Assembly: GCF_001550155.1 (NCBI RefSeq)
Contig: NZ_LRUF01000026.1
Coordinates: 390,463 to 454,462, forward strand
Source of the DNA: Pseudoalteromonas arabiensis
GTDB taxonomy: Bacteria; Pseudomonadota; Gammaproteobacteria; Enterobacterales; Alteromonadaceae
Direction: 5' to 3'
DNA: 64,000 nucleotides
The notes beneath the pieces are model-generated. The model had not been told where the DNA came from. It made no database searches and was given only the letters and a program-made list of their open reading frames with translations. Position numbers and translations under genes: made by a program. Shown piece after piece: positions 36,328 to 46,484 of the stretch. The stretch's first letter is position 1. Each line of letters starts with the position of its first letter.

Positions 36328-36711
36328 TTAAAACAGTCGCCAACGGCGTTTCTTTTGGCGATTTTGGTACACCCACTGCACTTGTATTTCAGTGGTGTCA
36401 ACGACCTTGCCATTGTTACTATTGACCAATTCAAAGTTGACCGTTATTGCAGAGTCAAACTGATAGCGAAAAAAGCCCGTTTTTTGCATAAGCCAACACT
36501 GCATAATATGTTTACTTTGACCATCACGTAAGCAGTAATTACCCTTTGGCTGGTGCCAAGATATTTCCACATCAGCATAGCAATTTCGTCCTTCACGAAG
36601 GGCAACACAGGTATCAGGTAGTGATACTAGGCTTGTCTCTTCTTTAGGTTGTTCTTGCGCTTTGACGCTGATTATAGGGAGCGCTAATAAAAAATAGTAT
36701 TTAAAAAACAT
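36328..36711 (-). CDS. DUF3019-like secreted protein (module 2)
   Basis: The 127-residue product has a signal peptide (to about SVKAQE) and the same small domain as in module 1. Its four cysteines fall in TCV, NCY, YCL and QCW. ISWHQP and FELVNSNNGK match ISWQLT and YSLVNPHTGS of module 1. The tail KKRRWRLF repeats the basic-aromatic end. The function is unknown. The gene start overlaps the end of the OMP gene by 11 bp, so the two are translated together. Confidence 0.72.
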   Translation of the reverse strand: MFFKYYFLLALPIISVKAQEQPKEETSLVSLPDTCVALREGRNCYADVEISWHQPKGNYCLRDGQSKHIMQCWLMQKTGFFRYQFDSAITVNFELVNSNNGKVVDTTEIQVQWVYQNRQKKRRWRLF

Positions 36712-37540
36712 AGCGCAGGCCTACCTTGGCTTTGTGCTGATATTCTTGGGAGACAATAGGGCTGTGATGAATATCATCAGAAAACCATGTTGATAGCCAG
36801 CCAGTTAAAAATACCCAGTTTTGGTTTATTGGGTATTCAGCATGAAACTCAAAGATAAGACTGTAGGATGTGCTCGGGGTGTAAACAGGTCTGTTTGAAT
36901 TAGCTTCAGAAGGAGTAATACCGAAGTAATAGTTAGTAAAATCTTCAGAATAAGCACTTAGCCCGATACCTGAGCGAAACTCCCAATTACGCCAAGGAAT
37001 TATCTGACTAAAGAAGCTGTTCATTACCCAGCCATTATGGGCGCCTGAAATATCATGTAAATACTCAAAGGAGATCTGCGAATTATCAAAACGTCTTGAT
37101 AAGCGAAGTCCAACATCAAAGTCATAATTTCTGCTTTTAATACCGGCAAGCTCTTCAATTACGTCTTCTTCGTAAAAAGCTAAGCCGGTTTCATCGAAGC
37201 CAGATTGAATATTTGTACCAACTAGGTCAAGTCCCCATTCGAACTTATCAATCACGCTGTAGCCAATGGTCAGCCCACCACTTAATTGGCTTTGATCATA
37301 ATCAAGGTAAAAGTGTTCGTAGGAAAGGGCAAGGTGAATGTCTGGTTCAAAGCCATCATTGTAAGAGTCCATACCGACTAAATAAGAGTCTTCGATATAA
37401 TAGCCAGCCCCAACTCCCCAATCCCATGCAAAACCTTGGCTGGGTTCTAACGTATTATCAGCGTAGTAACGATTACTTGCATAAGAAGATGTTGCCAATA
37501 AAGATAAGCAAAAAAATAATATGGCGCGGCTGGTTTGCAA
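36701..37540 (-). CDS. MipA/OmpV-like outer membrane protein (module 2)
   Basis: The 279-residue product has a signal peptide (ends SSYASN) and a beta-barrel character: alternating aromatic strands, WDWGVGAGYYIEDSYLVGMDSY at the start and a C-terminal Phe. It fits the MipA/OmpV type, although similarity to the module 1 protein is weak apart from this design. The start is TTG at 37538-37540, 8-9 nt behind AGGA; no ATG gives a complete signal peptide. It heads the second four-gene unit, which runs towards module 1. Confidence 0.72.
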   Translation of the reverse strand: MQTSRAILFFCLSLLATSSYASNRYYADNTLEPSQGFAWDWGVGAGYYIEDSYLVGMDSYNDGFEPDIHLALSYEHFYLDYDQSQLSGGLTIGYSVIDKFEWGLDLVGTNIQSGFDETGLAFYEEDVIEELAGIKSRNYDFDVGLRLSRRFDNSQISFEYLHDISGAHNGWVMNSFFSQIIPWRNWEFRSGIGLSAYSEDFTNYYFGITPSEANSNRPVYTPSTSYSLIFEFHAEYPINQNWVFLTGWLSTWFSDDIHHSPIVSQEYQHKAKVGLRYVF

Positions 37541-37679
37541 GTGTGTTGTCCTTGTTACAAATAAGTGAAGTCATCATTATATACGCAATTAGTATATTGT
37601 TAAGGAGTTCCCAAAATCTGTAAAAAAGTGTAGTCGAGTCGTAAAGGTGTTAGGGAAGTGTAGCTTGAAGAGAGAAGTA

Positions 37680-37710
37680 GGTGTTTGCACTTTTGTTAAG
37701 TGCAAACACC
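37680..37710 (-). terminator. Strong hairpin after the lipoprotein gene
   Basis: GTGTTTGCACTT at 37681-37692 and AAGTGCAAACAC at 37698-37709 form a perfect 12-bp stem with a 5-nt loop. The tail on the minus strand is CTACTTCTC, so the U tract is weak. It separates the lipoprotein gene from module 2. Confidence 0.6.
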
Positions 37711-37717
37711 AACCTTT

Positions 37718-38524
37718 TTATTGAACTTTAATTTTATCGATTAAGATACTGGTGAGATAATACTGCATCATAGGCGTAAGAGCACTGATTTCAGTACGGT
37801 TACATGGGCCTTGCTCTTTTGTTAAAGCACTCATGCGAGAAATTGTTTGATACTGAGGTATCACAATATCGGTATTATTTATACGCGACATACGCGCTTG
37901 TTCCGTATTATGTTCATTAACAAAGCTGGCAACTTCTAGTTCGTTCTTGATTAATTGCTGTTGCTCAAAGCTATAGATGAGCGGCTCACGGTGAAAGCTA
38001 GCACTGTCTATAGATGACTTCGCAAACCAGACAACATCGCCTGTTTTTTTATGGGTTAGGCGCATACTTACCTGTGCTTGAATGGTGGCACATTGTTGAG
38101 TTGGGAATTGCTCTGCTACTTGGTCAAAAAGTGGCAATGGTTTTTCAGGTATCACTAATTGGTATTCGGTATCGTCAACAAGCTCTAAATCAAGCTGGTG
38201 GATAGACAATGTGTAATCTGCTTGGCCATTTTGGACAACTTTTAATTGTTTTTCATTTAATGCTTCTGTTAATTGCGCATATAAAGTGTCTGTTACGCTT
38301 GTTTTATCAGCAACGATTGCAACGGTTTGGTTTGCATTTACTGTATGCGCAGGGAGTTGTACCGATTTAACTTTTGGGGCTGCATGTTCAGTTTTATATT
38401 CAATTTGAAAACGTTGGCTTTTAAGCGACGGTTTTTCTGGCATCGCTAATAAAGGCGCTGGCTCTGGTTTAAGGGCGCAACCAGCTGAAATAATTGTAAA
38501 AAGCAGTACTACAAGTAAGCGCAT
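37718..38524 (-). CDS. Putative outer-membrane lipoprotein of unknown function
   Basis: From ATG 38522-38524 the product has 268 residues and a classical lipoprotein signal MRLLVVLLFTIISAGC with Cys at 16. After it come a Pro-rich linker and a soluble domain with ADYTLSIHQLDLELVDDTEY and KKTGDVVWFAKSSID. These resemble the curli/CsgG-like or LPS-transport type lipoprotein folds only in a general way. I do not recognise the family. Two earlier in-frame ATGs exist (38542, 38584) but they would lengthen the signal oddly. No operon partner is seen. Confidence 0.6.
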   Translation of the reverse strand: MRLLVVLLFTIISAGCALKPEPAPLLAMPEKPSLKSQRFQIEYKTEHAAPKVKSVQLPAHTVNANQTVAIVADKTSVTDTLYAQLTEALNEKQLKVVQNGQADYTLSIHQLDLELVDDTEYQLVIPEKPLPLFDQVAEQFPTQQCATIQAQVSMRLTHKKTGDVVWFAKSSIDSASFHREPLIYSFEQQQLIKNELEVASFVNEHNTEQARMSRINNTDIVIPQYQTISRMSALTKEQGPCNRTEISALTPMMQYYLTSILIDKIKVQ

Positions 38525-38639
38525 AAAGAAAAGTCTACCCATAAAAAAGTTAATATTGTGCGTATTGTACGTTAGTCGAAGCAAAAGTTCATGATATTAT
38601 GTAATGAGAAACTTCCGAAACAGACTAAAACAATAACGA

Positions 38640-39797
38640 ATGAAGTACACGCTCACTTTTATAATCTTTCTATTTTCTTCTTTTTTTCTCCTTCTTTTCA
38701 GTGGGTATGCTTCAGGCAGTGACTCAAATTGGCAGCCCTTCGTTAGCGAGTACAATAAATACCTAAGAGGAAAGTTAAGAGCCAAAGGAATTCCCGGTGG
38801 CTCTTTGGCAATTGTTAAAGTGGGTGAGGAAGACTTTGTCCAAGGCATTGGCCGAACTAAAATATCAAAAGGGCGAAAAGTAGATAAACACACACGATTT
38901 CGCTTGGCTTCAGTTTCTAAAACATTTGCAGGGTCATTGACATCAAAGCTTGCGACTCAGGGAGAGTTCAATATTGACGATCCGATCAGTAAGTTCATTC
39001 CTGAATTTAATAATACTGTCTATAAAGATGATTTAAAAATTTATCATATTCTGAGCCATTCAAGCGGTTTAGTGCCAAATGCTTACGACAATTTAATAGA
39101 ATCAAGAATGAGTTACCCAGACATTGTTAAACAGCTTCTAACTGTTGAACCTATTTGCAAACCGGGTGAGTGTTATGGCTATCAAAATGTGATGTTCAGT
39201 CTCATTGATTCAATTATTTATAAAACAACTCAAATGGATTATGCCCATTGGATAGCTGAATATATTTTTGCACCATTAAAAATGACGGATGCGAGCGTAG
39301 GCTACGAAGGTATGGTGCGTGACAATAATTATGCTCATCCTCATGTAAGAGGAAGAAAGCGTTGGTACACCTCTCGCTTAAAAAAGAATTACTACAAGGT
39401 AGCAGCCGCTGCGGGGGTTAATGCCAGCGCTAGTGATATGGCTATTTGGTTAAATGCGCAGCTAGGCCAGTACCCTGATGTTTTGCCGCTGGATGCGCTT
39501 ATAAAACAAACGCGACCATACACCCATACAAAAAAAGAAACACGGCGTCGGGTATGGCGAGGGCATGTAAAAGATGCCTATTACGGCCTTGGTTGGCGAG
39601 TATATGATTACGATGGAGAAGTACTTTATTACCATAGTGGTTGGGTACAAGGCTACCGCAGTGACTTAGTCGTTTTTCCACATTTAAATATTGGTTTTAG
39701 TCTAGTACTTAATGCGGAAACAGGGTTAATTAATGAGCTAACAACCGAATTTATAAATCGCACACTGAAATATGCGCGAGAAAGTGAGTCGAGCTAG
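38640..39797 (+). CDS. Secreted serine hydrolase of the class C beta-lactamase family
   Basis: The 385-residue product has a signal peptide (about 1-25) and a penicillin-binding-like fold. The catalytic SxxK is S91-V-S-K94 in RLASVSKTF, the Tyr motif is Y181-Q-N183 in YGYQN, and the third motif is YYHSGW near 336. Such proteins can be esterases, D-amino-peptidases or beta-lactamases; resistance cannot be claimed from this. No strong ribosome site is visible. The bidirectional terminator follows. Confidence 0.88.
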   Translation: MKYTLTFIIFLFSSFFLLLFSGYASGSDSNWQPFVSEYNKYLRGKLRAKGIPGGSLAIVKVGEEDFVQGIGRTKISKGRKVDKHTRFRLASVSKTFAGSLTSKLATQGEFNIDDPISKFIPEFNNTVYKDDLKIYHILSHSSGLVPNAYDNLIESRMSYPDIVKQLLTVEPICKPGECYGYQNVMFSLIDSIIYKTTQMDYAHWIAEYIFAPLKMTDASVGYEGMVRDNNYAHPHVRGRKRWYTSRLKKNYYKVAAAAGVNASASDMAIWLNAQLGQYPDVLPLDALIKQTRPYTHTKKETRRRVWRGHVKDAYYGLGWRVYDYDGEVLYYHSGWVQGYRSDLVVFPHLNIGFSLVLNAETGLINELTTEFINRTLKYARESESS

Positions 39798-39819
39798 TTA
39801 TATATTTAGTCTAGGCATT

Positions 39820-39845
39820 AAAAAAGCCAGCAAGCTGGCTTTTTT
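39820..39845. terminator. Bidirectional intrinsic terminator
   Basis: AAAAAGCCAG pairs with CTGGCTTTTT around CAAG, with A and T runs outside, between the serine hydrolase gene and yhbY. Confidence 0.85.
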
Positions 39846-39864
39846 ATAGAATTGGCTTTCAATC

Positions 39865-40161
39865 TTAACCGCGAGGTAATTGAATCTTTTTCTCTTCACT
39901 TTGACGGTAAAGAACAATGGTATGGCCAATTGTTTGAAGTTTTACAGCACCGGTCTCGCGAACAATTGCATCGAAAATTAATACTTTTGTTTCACGTTCA
40001 TCCGTTGGTACTTTTACTTTAATAAGCTCGTGGATATCTAGGGCGCTTTCAATTTCAACTAAAACGCCTTCGGTTAAACCGTTTGCGCCAAGTAATACCA
40101 CAGGCTTTAAACTGTGTGCTTGACCTTTTAAAAACTGCTTTTGTTTGTTCGATAATTTCAT
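39865..40161 (-). CDS. yhbY: RNA-binding protein YhbY (CRM domain)
   Basis: The 98-residue protein is a single CRM RNA-binding domain linked to 50S assembly. The family motifs are LSNKQKQFLKGQAHSLKPVV, LGANGLTEGVL, EIESALDIHELIKVKV and IGHTIVLYR. Length and divergent position to rlmE are as in E. coli. Confidence 0.95.
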   Translation of the reverse strand: MKLSNKQKQFLKGQAHSLKPVVLLGANGLTEGVLVEIESALDIHELIKVKVPTDERETKVLIFDAIVRETGAVKLQTIGHTIVLYRQSEEKKIQLPRG

Positions 40162-40250
40162 GATGTTACAAATTTTGCTGAATATGGCTTGAATTAAGGG
40201 TATTCTAACGCCATCTAGAGAATATTACTAATTAGTTACGTATTAATTTT

Positions 40251-40880
40251 ATGGCAAATAAAAAACATTCAGCTAGTTCTAAGCGATGGCTGAAAGAACA
40301 TTTTGACGATCCTTATGTTCACGAAGCGCAGAAGAAAGGTTGGCGCTCTCGTGCGGTATTCAAATTAGATGAAATTCAAAATAAAGATAAATTAATTAAA
40401 CCAGCCATGACCGTGGTTGATTTAGGTGCTGCTCCAGGAAGTTGGTCACAGTATCTTGCTGAAAAGGTGGGTGATAAAGGCCAAGTTGTTGCCTGTGACA
40501 TCTTGCCAATGGATTCGTTAGCAGGCGTAGACTTTTTGCAAGGTGACTTTCGAGAAGAAGCGGTATTAGATGCGCTATTAACGCGCATTGATGGGAAAAA
40601 TGTGGATGTTGTATTTTCTGACATGGCCCCCAATATGAGTGGTAATACATCGGTTGATCAGGCCGGAAGCATGTATCTAGTTGAGCTTGCATTAGATATG
40701 TGTCACCAAGTTTTGAAGAAAAATGGTGCTTTTTGTGTGAAAGTTTTCCAAGGTGAAGGGTTTGATCAATACTTACAGGACGTACGTAATAGCTTTAAAG
40801 CGGTCAAGATCAGAAAGCCTGATGCATCGCGTGCCCGTTCTCGGGAAGTTTATATAGTGGCGACGGGATACAAACTGTAG
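40251..40880 (+). CDS. rlmE: 23S rRNA (uridine-2'-O)-methyltransferase RlmE (FtsJ/RrmJ)
   Basis: RlmE methylates the ribose of U2552 in 23S rRNA with S-adenosylmethionine, a late step of 50S maturation. The 209-residue product has [11 protein letters not shown] (catalytic Lys region), the SAM motif [26 protein letters not shown] (catalytic Asp) and CVKVFQGEG (catalytic Lys). Length equals E. coli RlmE (209). ftsH follows 57 nt later, the conserved pair. Confidence 0.97.
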   Translation: MANKKHSASSKRWLKEHFDDPYVHEAQKKGWRSRAVFKLDEIQNKDKLIKPAMTVVDLGAAPGSWSQYLAEKVGDKGQVVACDILPMDSLAGVDFLQGDFREEAVLDALLTRIDGKNVDVVFSDMAPNMSGNTSVDQAGSMYLVELALDMCHQVLKKNGAFCVKVFQGEGFDQYLQDVRNSFKAVKIRKPDASRARSREVYIVATGYKL

Positions 40881-40937
40881 TACAGTTGTGCTGCGTTAAG
40901 TTGAATTTATATTAATTGGATACAAGAGGTTAACCCC

Positions 40938-42887
40938 TTGAGCGATATGGCGAAAAATCTAATACTCTGGCTGGTCATTGCTGTTGTGCTAATGTCAGTC
41001 TTTCAGAGCTTTAATGGTGGCGATCAAGCTGATCGCCAAACAAGTTATACCCAGTTTGTTAGCGATGCACGTAGCGGCGCTATTCAAGAGGTTTCTATTG
41101 AAAGTAGCTCAGGTACGATTACCGGCACCAAAACCAATGGTGAGCGCTTTCAAACTATCATGCCGATGTACGATAAAGATATTTTAAATGATCTTTTGAA
41201 AAGCAATGTGAATGTAAAGGGTGTAAAACCTGAAGAGCAATCTTTCCTCGCCAGCATTTTAATCTCTTGGTTCCCAATGCTGCTGCTAATTGGTGTATGG
41301 ATATTCTTCATGCGTCAAATGCAAGGTGGTGGCGGTAAAGGTGCGATGTCTTTCGGTAAGAGTAAAGCGCGCCTAATGAGCGAAGACCAAGTTAAAACAA
41401 CCTTTGCTGATGTTGCTGGCTGTGATGAAGCAAAAGAGGACGTTACTGAGCTTGTTGATTTCTTACGTGATCCATCTAAATTCCAAAAATTAGGTGGTAG
41501 CATTCCTAAAGGTGTGCTCATGGTAGGTCCACCAGGTACGGGTAAAACATTACTTGCCAAAGCCGTTGCAGGTGAAGCCAAAGTGCCGTTTTTCACAATC
41601 TCAGGTTCTGATTTCGTAGAAATGTTCGTTGGTGTGGGTGCATCACGTGTACGTGACATGTTCGAACAAGCTAAAAAAGCAGCACCTTGTATCATCTTTA
41701 TTGATGAAATCGATGCAGTAGGTCGTAAACGTGGCGCTGGCATGGGTGGTGGTCACGATGAGCGTGAGCAAACTCTTAACCAAATGCTTGTAGAAATGGA
41801 CGGCTTTGAAGGTAATGAAGGTATTATCGTTATTGCCGCAACTAACCGTCCTGATGTTCTTGACCCTGCATTATTACGTCCTGGTCGTTTTGACCGTCAA
41901 GTCGTGGTTGGGTTACCTGATATTCGTGGTCGTGAGCAAATTCTTAAAGTGCATATGCGCAAAGTACCATTGGGTGACAACGTAGAAGCAGCAGTTATTG
42001 CACGCGGTACACCGGGCTTTTCGGGGGCTGACCTTGCTAACTTAGTAAACGAAGCAGCCTTATATGCAGCGCGTGGTAACAAGCGTGTTGTCAGCATGGC
42101 TGAATTTGATGCTGCTAAAGACAAAATCATGATGGGCGCAGAACGCAAGACCATGGTGATGAGTGAGCAAGAGAAAGAAATGACTGCTTACCATGAAGCG
42201 GGTCACGCGATTGTTGGTCGTATGGTGCCTGAACACGATCCAGTCTATAAAGTGTCTATTATCCCTCGTGGTCGTGCATTGGGTGTAACAATGTACCTAC
42301 CTGAGCAAGACCGTGTTAGCCACTCTAAAGAGCTTTTAGAGTCAATGATTTCGAGCTTGTATGGTGGTCGTATTGCTGAGGCACTTATATACGGTGAAGA
42401 TAAAGTGACGACAGGTGCAAGTAACGACATCGAACGTGCCACGGACATCGCTCGTAAAATGGTGACGCAGTGGGGCTTGAGTGAAAAGCTTGGTCCATTA
42501 CTTTACGCTGAAGACCAAAACGAAATGTACATGGGTGGTGGCGGAAGCCGCTCGATGAGCATGTCGGATGAAACAGCAAAGGTTATTGATAGTGAAGTGC
42601 GCTTGTTCTCTGATCGTAACTATGAACGCGCTGAACAAATCTTAAAAGATAATATTGATATCTTACATGCGATGAAAGATGCATTGATGAAATATGAAAC
42701 CATTGATGCAGGTCAAATAGACGATCTCATGGCGCGTAAGCCAGTCCGCGAACCGCGTGATATGCATGATCGCAGACCAGAAGAGAAGAAAAGTACAGAA
42801 AAGCCGGCTGAGCCAGCCTCAGAAGAGCCGAAAAATGATGATTCAGCTAAAAAGGATGAAACAAGCCTTGATGATAAAGCGGAATAA
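40938..42887 (+). CDS. ftsH: ATP-dependent zinc metalloprotease FtsH
   Basis: FtsH is the essential membrane-anchored AAA+ protease that degrades LpxC, sigma-32 and misassembled membrane proteins. The 649-residue product has two N-terminal TM segments (about 7-25 and 102-121), Walker A GPPGTGKT, Walker B FIDEID, the arginine-finger region RPGRFD and the zinc site HEAGH. TTG at 40938 is 7 nt behind AGAGGT; ATG 40947 would leave 16 nt, so TTG is preferred. The C-terminal tail is acidic and species-specific. Confidence 0.98.
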   Translation: MSDMAKNLILWLVIAVVLMSVFQSFNGGDQADRQTSYTQFVSDARSGAIQEVSIESSSGTITGTKTNGERFQTIMPMYDKDILNDLLKSNVNVKGVKPEEQSFLASILISWFPMLLLIGVWIFFMRQMQGGGGKGAMSFGKSKARLMSEDQVKTTFADVAGCDEAKEDVTELVDFLRDPSKFQKLGGSIPKGVLMVGPPGTGKTLLAKAVAGEAKVPFFTISGSDFVEMFVGVGASRVRDMFEQAKKAAPCIIFIDEIDAVGRKRGAGMGGGHDEREQTLNQMLVEMDGFEGNEGIIVIAATNRPDVLDPALLRPGRFDRQVVVGLPDIRGREQILKVHMRKVPLGDNVEAAVIARGTPGFSGADLANLVNEAALYAARGNKRVVSMAEFDAAKDKIMMGAERKTMVMSEQEKEMTAYHEAGHAIVGRMVPEHDPVYKVSIIPRGRALGVTMYLPEQDRVSHSKELLESMISSLYGGRIAEALIYGEDKVTTGASNDIERATDIARKMVTQWGLSEKLGPLLYAEDQNEMYMGGGGSRSMSMSDETAKVIDSEVRLFSDRNYERAEQILKDNIDILHAMKDALMKYETIDAGQIDDLMARKPVREPRDMHDRRPEEKKSTEKPAEPASEEPKNDDSAKKDETSLDDKAE

Positions 42888-42906
42888 TCGTTAAAATAGT
42901 ACAAGC

Positions 42907-42934
42907 AAAAGCCCCGAATGCCGGGGCTTTTTTG
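42907..42934 (+). terminator. Intrinsic terminator after ftsH
   Basis: AAAAGCCCCG pairs with CGGGGCTTTT around AATGC, followed by further T residues. Confidence 0.85.
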
Positions 42935-43043
42935 TAGACAAATTTTAAAATACCGACCCGCAATCAGACTTCATCAGCGAAGAGGTATAACTGTTTACTG
43001 AAAACATTTTTAGCCATTGCTATACATGTCGTAAAGGTGATAA

Positions 43044-43892
43044 ATGACCGTTCTTAATTTACCCCGAGGTCGCACTTTACACCTCGATTCCCCAGTTGTG
43101 ATGGGAATTTTAAATGTCACACCCGATTCATTTTCAGACGGCGGCAGCTATTGCCAATTAGACAGCGCTGTCAATCAAGCTAGCAGATTACTAGAGCACG
43201 GTGCCTTAATTATTGATATCGGTGGTGAGTCAACCCGTCCTGGCGCACCAGATGTTTCGTTAGAAGATGAATTAGCGAGAGTTATTCCGCTTGTAAAAGC
43301 GCTTCGTGAACACAGTGATTGTGTTATTTCAATTGATACCAGCAAAAGTGAAGTTATGCGCCAAGCTATTGAAGCAGGTGCAGATATTATAAATGATGTA
43401 CGTGCTCTTCAAGAGCCTGGTGCCATTGAGGTGCTCGCTCAGTATCGAGATGTGGCAGTGTGCTTAATGCACATGCAAGGGCAGCCTCGCACAATGCAAG
43501 TGGCCCCGCAATACGATGACTTGTTTACTGATATAAACAGCTTTTTTGCAGCGCGTATTGAAGCGTGTGAGCAAGCGGGTATTCAGCGAGAGCGAATTAT
43601 ACTAGATCCAGGTTTTGGGTTTGGAAAATCATTGGCACATAACTATCAAATCCTCGACAAATTCGATGATTTTAATCAATTCAAACTACCTGTTTTAGCG
43701 GGCTTATCTCGAAAGTCTATGATAGGTAATTTACTAAATAGAGACACAGATGAACGCCTAGCAGGTAGCCTTGCTGGCGCACTTATTGCCGCACAAAATG
43801 GCGCAAAGATCATTCGTGTTCATGATGTATTAGAAACTGTAGATGCCTTAACCGTTTGGCAGGCGTGTAATAAAGGATTTTTAAATGAGTAA
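43044..43892 (+). CDS. folP: Dihydropteroate synthase FolP
   Basis: FolP joins p-aminobenzoate to the pterin in folate synthesis and is the target of sulfonamides. The 282-residue TIM barrel has [55 protein letters not shown] and GLSRKSMIG, the full family set. It overlaps glmM by 8 bp, so the two are coupled. It is separated from ftsH by a terminator. Confidence 0.97.
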   Translation: MTVLNLPRGRTLHLDSPVVMGILNVTPDSFSDGGSYCQLDSAVNQASRLLEHGALIIDIGGESTRPGAPDVSLEDELARVIPLVKALREHSDCVISIDTSKSEVMRQAIEAGADIINDVRALQEPGAIEVLAQYRDVAVCLMHMQGQPRTMQVAPQYDDLFTDINSFFAARIEACEQAGIQRERIILDPGFGFGKSLAHNYQILDKFDDFNQFKLPVLAGLSRKSMIGNLLNRDTDERLAGSLAGALIAAQNGAKIIRVHDVLETVDALTVWQACNKGFLNE

Positions 43893-45240
43893 AACAAGAA
43901 AATATTTTGGTACGGATGGTGTTCGCGGTATGGTTGGGGAATATCCAATCACACCTGAGTTTGCCCTAAAGCTAGGTTGGGCTGCAGGGCGAGTTTTATC
44001 AAAGATTGGCACCAAAAAAGTGATCATTGGTAAAGATACGCGCATCTCAGGTTATATGTTAGAAACGTCTCTTGAGGCAGGCTTAATTGCCGCAGGTATT
44101 GATGTGGTTCTACTCGGGCCGATGCCGACTCCAGCGGTTGCATACCTTACACAAACGTTCCGTGCTGAAGCGGGTATTGTTATTAGTGCTTCTCATAACC
44201 CTTATCATGATAATGGTATTAAATTCTTTTCTAGTCGGGGTTTAAAACTCCCTGATGATGTGGAGCTAGAAATTGAAGCCATGATGGATGAGCCAATGAC
44301 GTGTGTTGCATCCGATAAACTCGGAAAAGCACGCCGCTTAGAAACGGCCGATGGTCGTTATATTGAGTTCTGTAAGAGCCAATTCCCGCAAGGGTTATCA
44401 CTTGAAGGTTTAAAAATAGTCCTCGATTGTGCCAACGGTGCTACCTACCACATTGCACCATCGGTGATGAGAGAACTAGGTGCAGAAGTGATTTGTCATG
44501 CATGCGAGCCGAATGGAGTAAATATTAACCTTGAATGTGGTGCCACTCATGTTGAGACACTCAAACGCAAAGTGCTTGAACACAATGCTGATGTAGGGAT
44601 TGCCTATGATGGTGATGGCGACCGTGTCATGATGGTGGACCATAACGGCCGTGTATTTGACGGTGATGATATTGTTTATATTATTGCTTGCCAAGCTGCA
44701 AATGATGACATGCTAGGTGGTGGTGTTGTTGGTACTGTCATGTCTAATATGGGGCTTGAAAATGCACTTAAGTCACGCGGTATTGATTTTGCCAGAAGCA
44801 AAGTTGGTGATCGTTATGTAATGGAGCTGTTACAAGAGAAAGGGTGGAAAATAGGTGGCGAAAGTTCAGGCCATGTATTGAACCTTGATTTAATTAGTAC
44901 AGGCGATGGCATTATTTCGAGCTTACAAGTGCTTGCAGCAATGGTCGCGCAAAATAAAACATTACAAGACCTAGGTGCGGGTTTCACAAAATACCCAATG
45001 AAAATGATTAATGTTCGTTACCCTCAAGGAACGGATCCTACTCAAGCTCAGGCGGTGATTGACTGTGTGGCTGAGGTTGAAGAAAAACTTGGTAACACTG
45101 GACGTGTATTACTTCGTAAGTCAGGCACTGAACCCGTTGTGCGTGTTATGGTCGAAGCTGACCAAGAGAAAATTGTACTCGATAATGCACAGAAAATCGC
45201 TCAAGTTGTCGAATCTGTGAGCAAACAAACCGAGGTATAA
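43885..45240 (+). CDS. glmM: Phosphoglucosamine mutase GlmM
   Basis: GlmM converts glucosamine-6-phosphate to glucosamine-1-phosphate for UDP-GlcNAc, peptidoglycan and LPS. The 451-residue product opens [10 protein letters not shown]. It has the phosphoserine loop [17 protein letters not shown], the metal site DGDGDR and the phosphate loop [15 protein letters not shown]. The length is typical. It is the second gene of the folP-glmM pair. Confidence 0.98.
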   Translation: MSKTRKYFGTDGVRGMVGEYPITPEFALKLGWAAGRVLSKIGTKKVIIGKDTRISGYMLETSLEAGLIAAGIDVVLLGPMPTPAVAYLTQTFRAEAGIVISASHNPYHDNGIKFFSSRGLKLPDDVELEIEAMMDEPMTCVASDKLGKARRLETADGRYIEFCKSQFPQGLSLEGLKIVLDCANGATYHIAPSVMRELGAEVICHACEPNGVNINLECGATHVETLKRKVLEHNADVGIAYDGDGDRVMMVDHNGRVFDGDDIVYIIACQAANDDMLGGGVVGTVMSNMGLENALKSRGIDFARSKVGDRYVMELLQEKGWKIGGESSGHVLNLDLISTGDGIISSLQVLAAMVAQNKTLQDLGAGFTKYPMKMINVRYPQGTDPTQAQAVIDCVAEVEEKLGNTGRVLLRKSGTEPVVRVMVEADQEKIVLDNAQKIAQVVESVSKQTEV

Positions 45241-45309
45241 CAATAACCTCTTGTAACTTTGGGCAAGTCGAGTTAGTATCTTGCCCGCTTTCTAATGTGG
45301 AGTGGAATT

Positions 45310-46059
45310 ATGGCAACACGTAAGCCAATGGTTGCAGGTAATTGGAAAATGAACGGCTCATTAGAGCTCGTTGAACAGTTATCTCAGGCAATTAAAAACG
45401 TTCAATCGGATGAACTGGATATTGTGGTTTTTCCACCATTCCCATTGATGAGTAGTTTGCTACAACGTGATGTGCTTGTTGGCTCACAGACTGTATCTGA
45501 GAATCAAGCAGGTGCATTTACAGGTGAAGTCGATGCGCAGCTTATAAAAGATTTAGGCGCCACATACACATTGGTTGGTCACTCAGAACGTCGAAGCATT
45601 TACGGTGAGTCAGACCAAATTGTTGCAGAAAAATTCGCTCGTGCGCAAGAAGTAGGCTTAACACCTATATTATGTGTTGGTGAAAGTGAGCAACAACGCG
45701 AAGCAAATGAAACCGAATTAGTGGTTGCAGCACAAATTGATGCTGTAATTGATAAATTAGGTGTAGCAGCACTGAAGAATTCTGTGGTAGCATACGAGCC
45801 CGTTTGGGCCATTGGTACAGGTAAAACTGCTTCACCTGAGCAAGCTCAAGCTGTGCATAAATTTATCCGCGAAAAAGTCGCTTCACTAGATAGCGATTTA
45901 GCCGCGCAGCTAACCATCTTATATGGTGGTAGCGTGAATGAAAAAAATAGCGAATTATTATTTGCACAACCAGATATAGATGGCGGCCTTATTGGCGGCG
46001 CAAGTCTAAAAGCAGACTCATTCACTGCAATCTGTGAGAGTGCAAAAGGGACCGTATAA
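45310..46059 (+). CDS. tpiA: Triose-phosphate isomerase
   Basis: TpiA interconverts dihydroxyacetone phosphate and glyceraldehyde-3-phosphate. The 249-residue barrel has N and K of the active site in AGNWKMNG, the electrophilic His in VGHSERR, the catalytic Glu in VAYEPVWAIGTGKTAS with its flexible loop, and YGGSV and GGLIGGASL for phosphate binding. An ATG at 45295 is in frame, but GGAG lies 7 nt before ATG 45310, which gives the family N-terminus. secG follows by 1 nt. Confidence 0.97.
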   Translation: MATRKPMVAGNWKMNGSLELVEQLSQAIKNVQSDELDIVVFPPFPLMSSLLQRDVLVGSQTVSENQAGAFTGEVDAQLIKDLGATYTLVGHSERRSIYGESDQIVAEKFARAQEVGLTPILCVGESEQQREANETELVVAAQIDAVIDKLGVAALKNSVVAYEPVWAIGTGKTASPEQAQAVHKFIREKVASLDSDLAAQLTILYGGSVNEKNSELLFAQPDIDGGLIGGASLKADSFTAICESAKGTV

Positions 46060-46060
46060 G

Positions 46061-46408
46061 ATGTACGAAATTTTATTAGTAGTTTATTTAATCGTTGCTT
46101 TAGCACTTGTTGGTATGGTTTTAATCCAACAAGGTAAAGGCGCAGACATGGGCTCATCATTCGGTGCAGGCGCTTCTGCTACTGTGTTTGGTTCATCTGG
46201 TGCTGGTAACTTTATGACTAAAACAACGACAATTCTTGCCACAGTATTCTTTGTGTTAAGTATTGTTTTAGGTAACCTTACAGCCGGTCAAATTAAAAAG
46301 ACTGACGAATGGGAAAACCTAGAAGCTGCGCCAGCTGTTGAAACAGTAACACCAGCACAAGATGATGTGCCTGTTACTGAAGAGAAAAGCTCTGACGTAC
46401 CAAACTAA
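46061..46408 (+). CDS. secG: Preprotein translocase subunit SecG
   Basis: SecG is the small SecYEG subunit. The 115-residue product has two TM segments (about 4-22 and 52-73) with the family motif VLIQQGKGADMGSSFGAGAS between them, and a variable acidic C-terminus. ATG 46061 is one base after the tpiA stop; an earlier start inside tpiA is rejected because it adds a charged leader. A tRNA-Leu gene follows, as in many gammaproteobacteria. Confidence 0.96.
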   Translation: MYEILLVVYLIVALALVGMVLIQQGKGADMGSSFGAGASATVFGSSGAGNFMTKTTTILATVFFVLSIVLGNLTAGQIKKTDEWENLEAAPAVETVTPAQDDVPVTEEKSSDVPN

Positions 46409-46484
46409 TTAGCGTTGCTAAATTAGGTTAAGCAGTTACTTTCCTCAAGTAATAATAACGCTTAACAACATACAAAAATTGTAT

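Noticed and set aside
38640-39797. Class C beta-lactamase giving drug resistance
   Set aside because: The motifs fit the wide serine-hydrolase family; resistance-specific features cannot be told from this sequence.
41315-41743. 142-codon frame antisense to ftsH
   Set aside because: It is opposite the highly conserved AAA domain and reflects its codon pattern.
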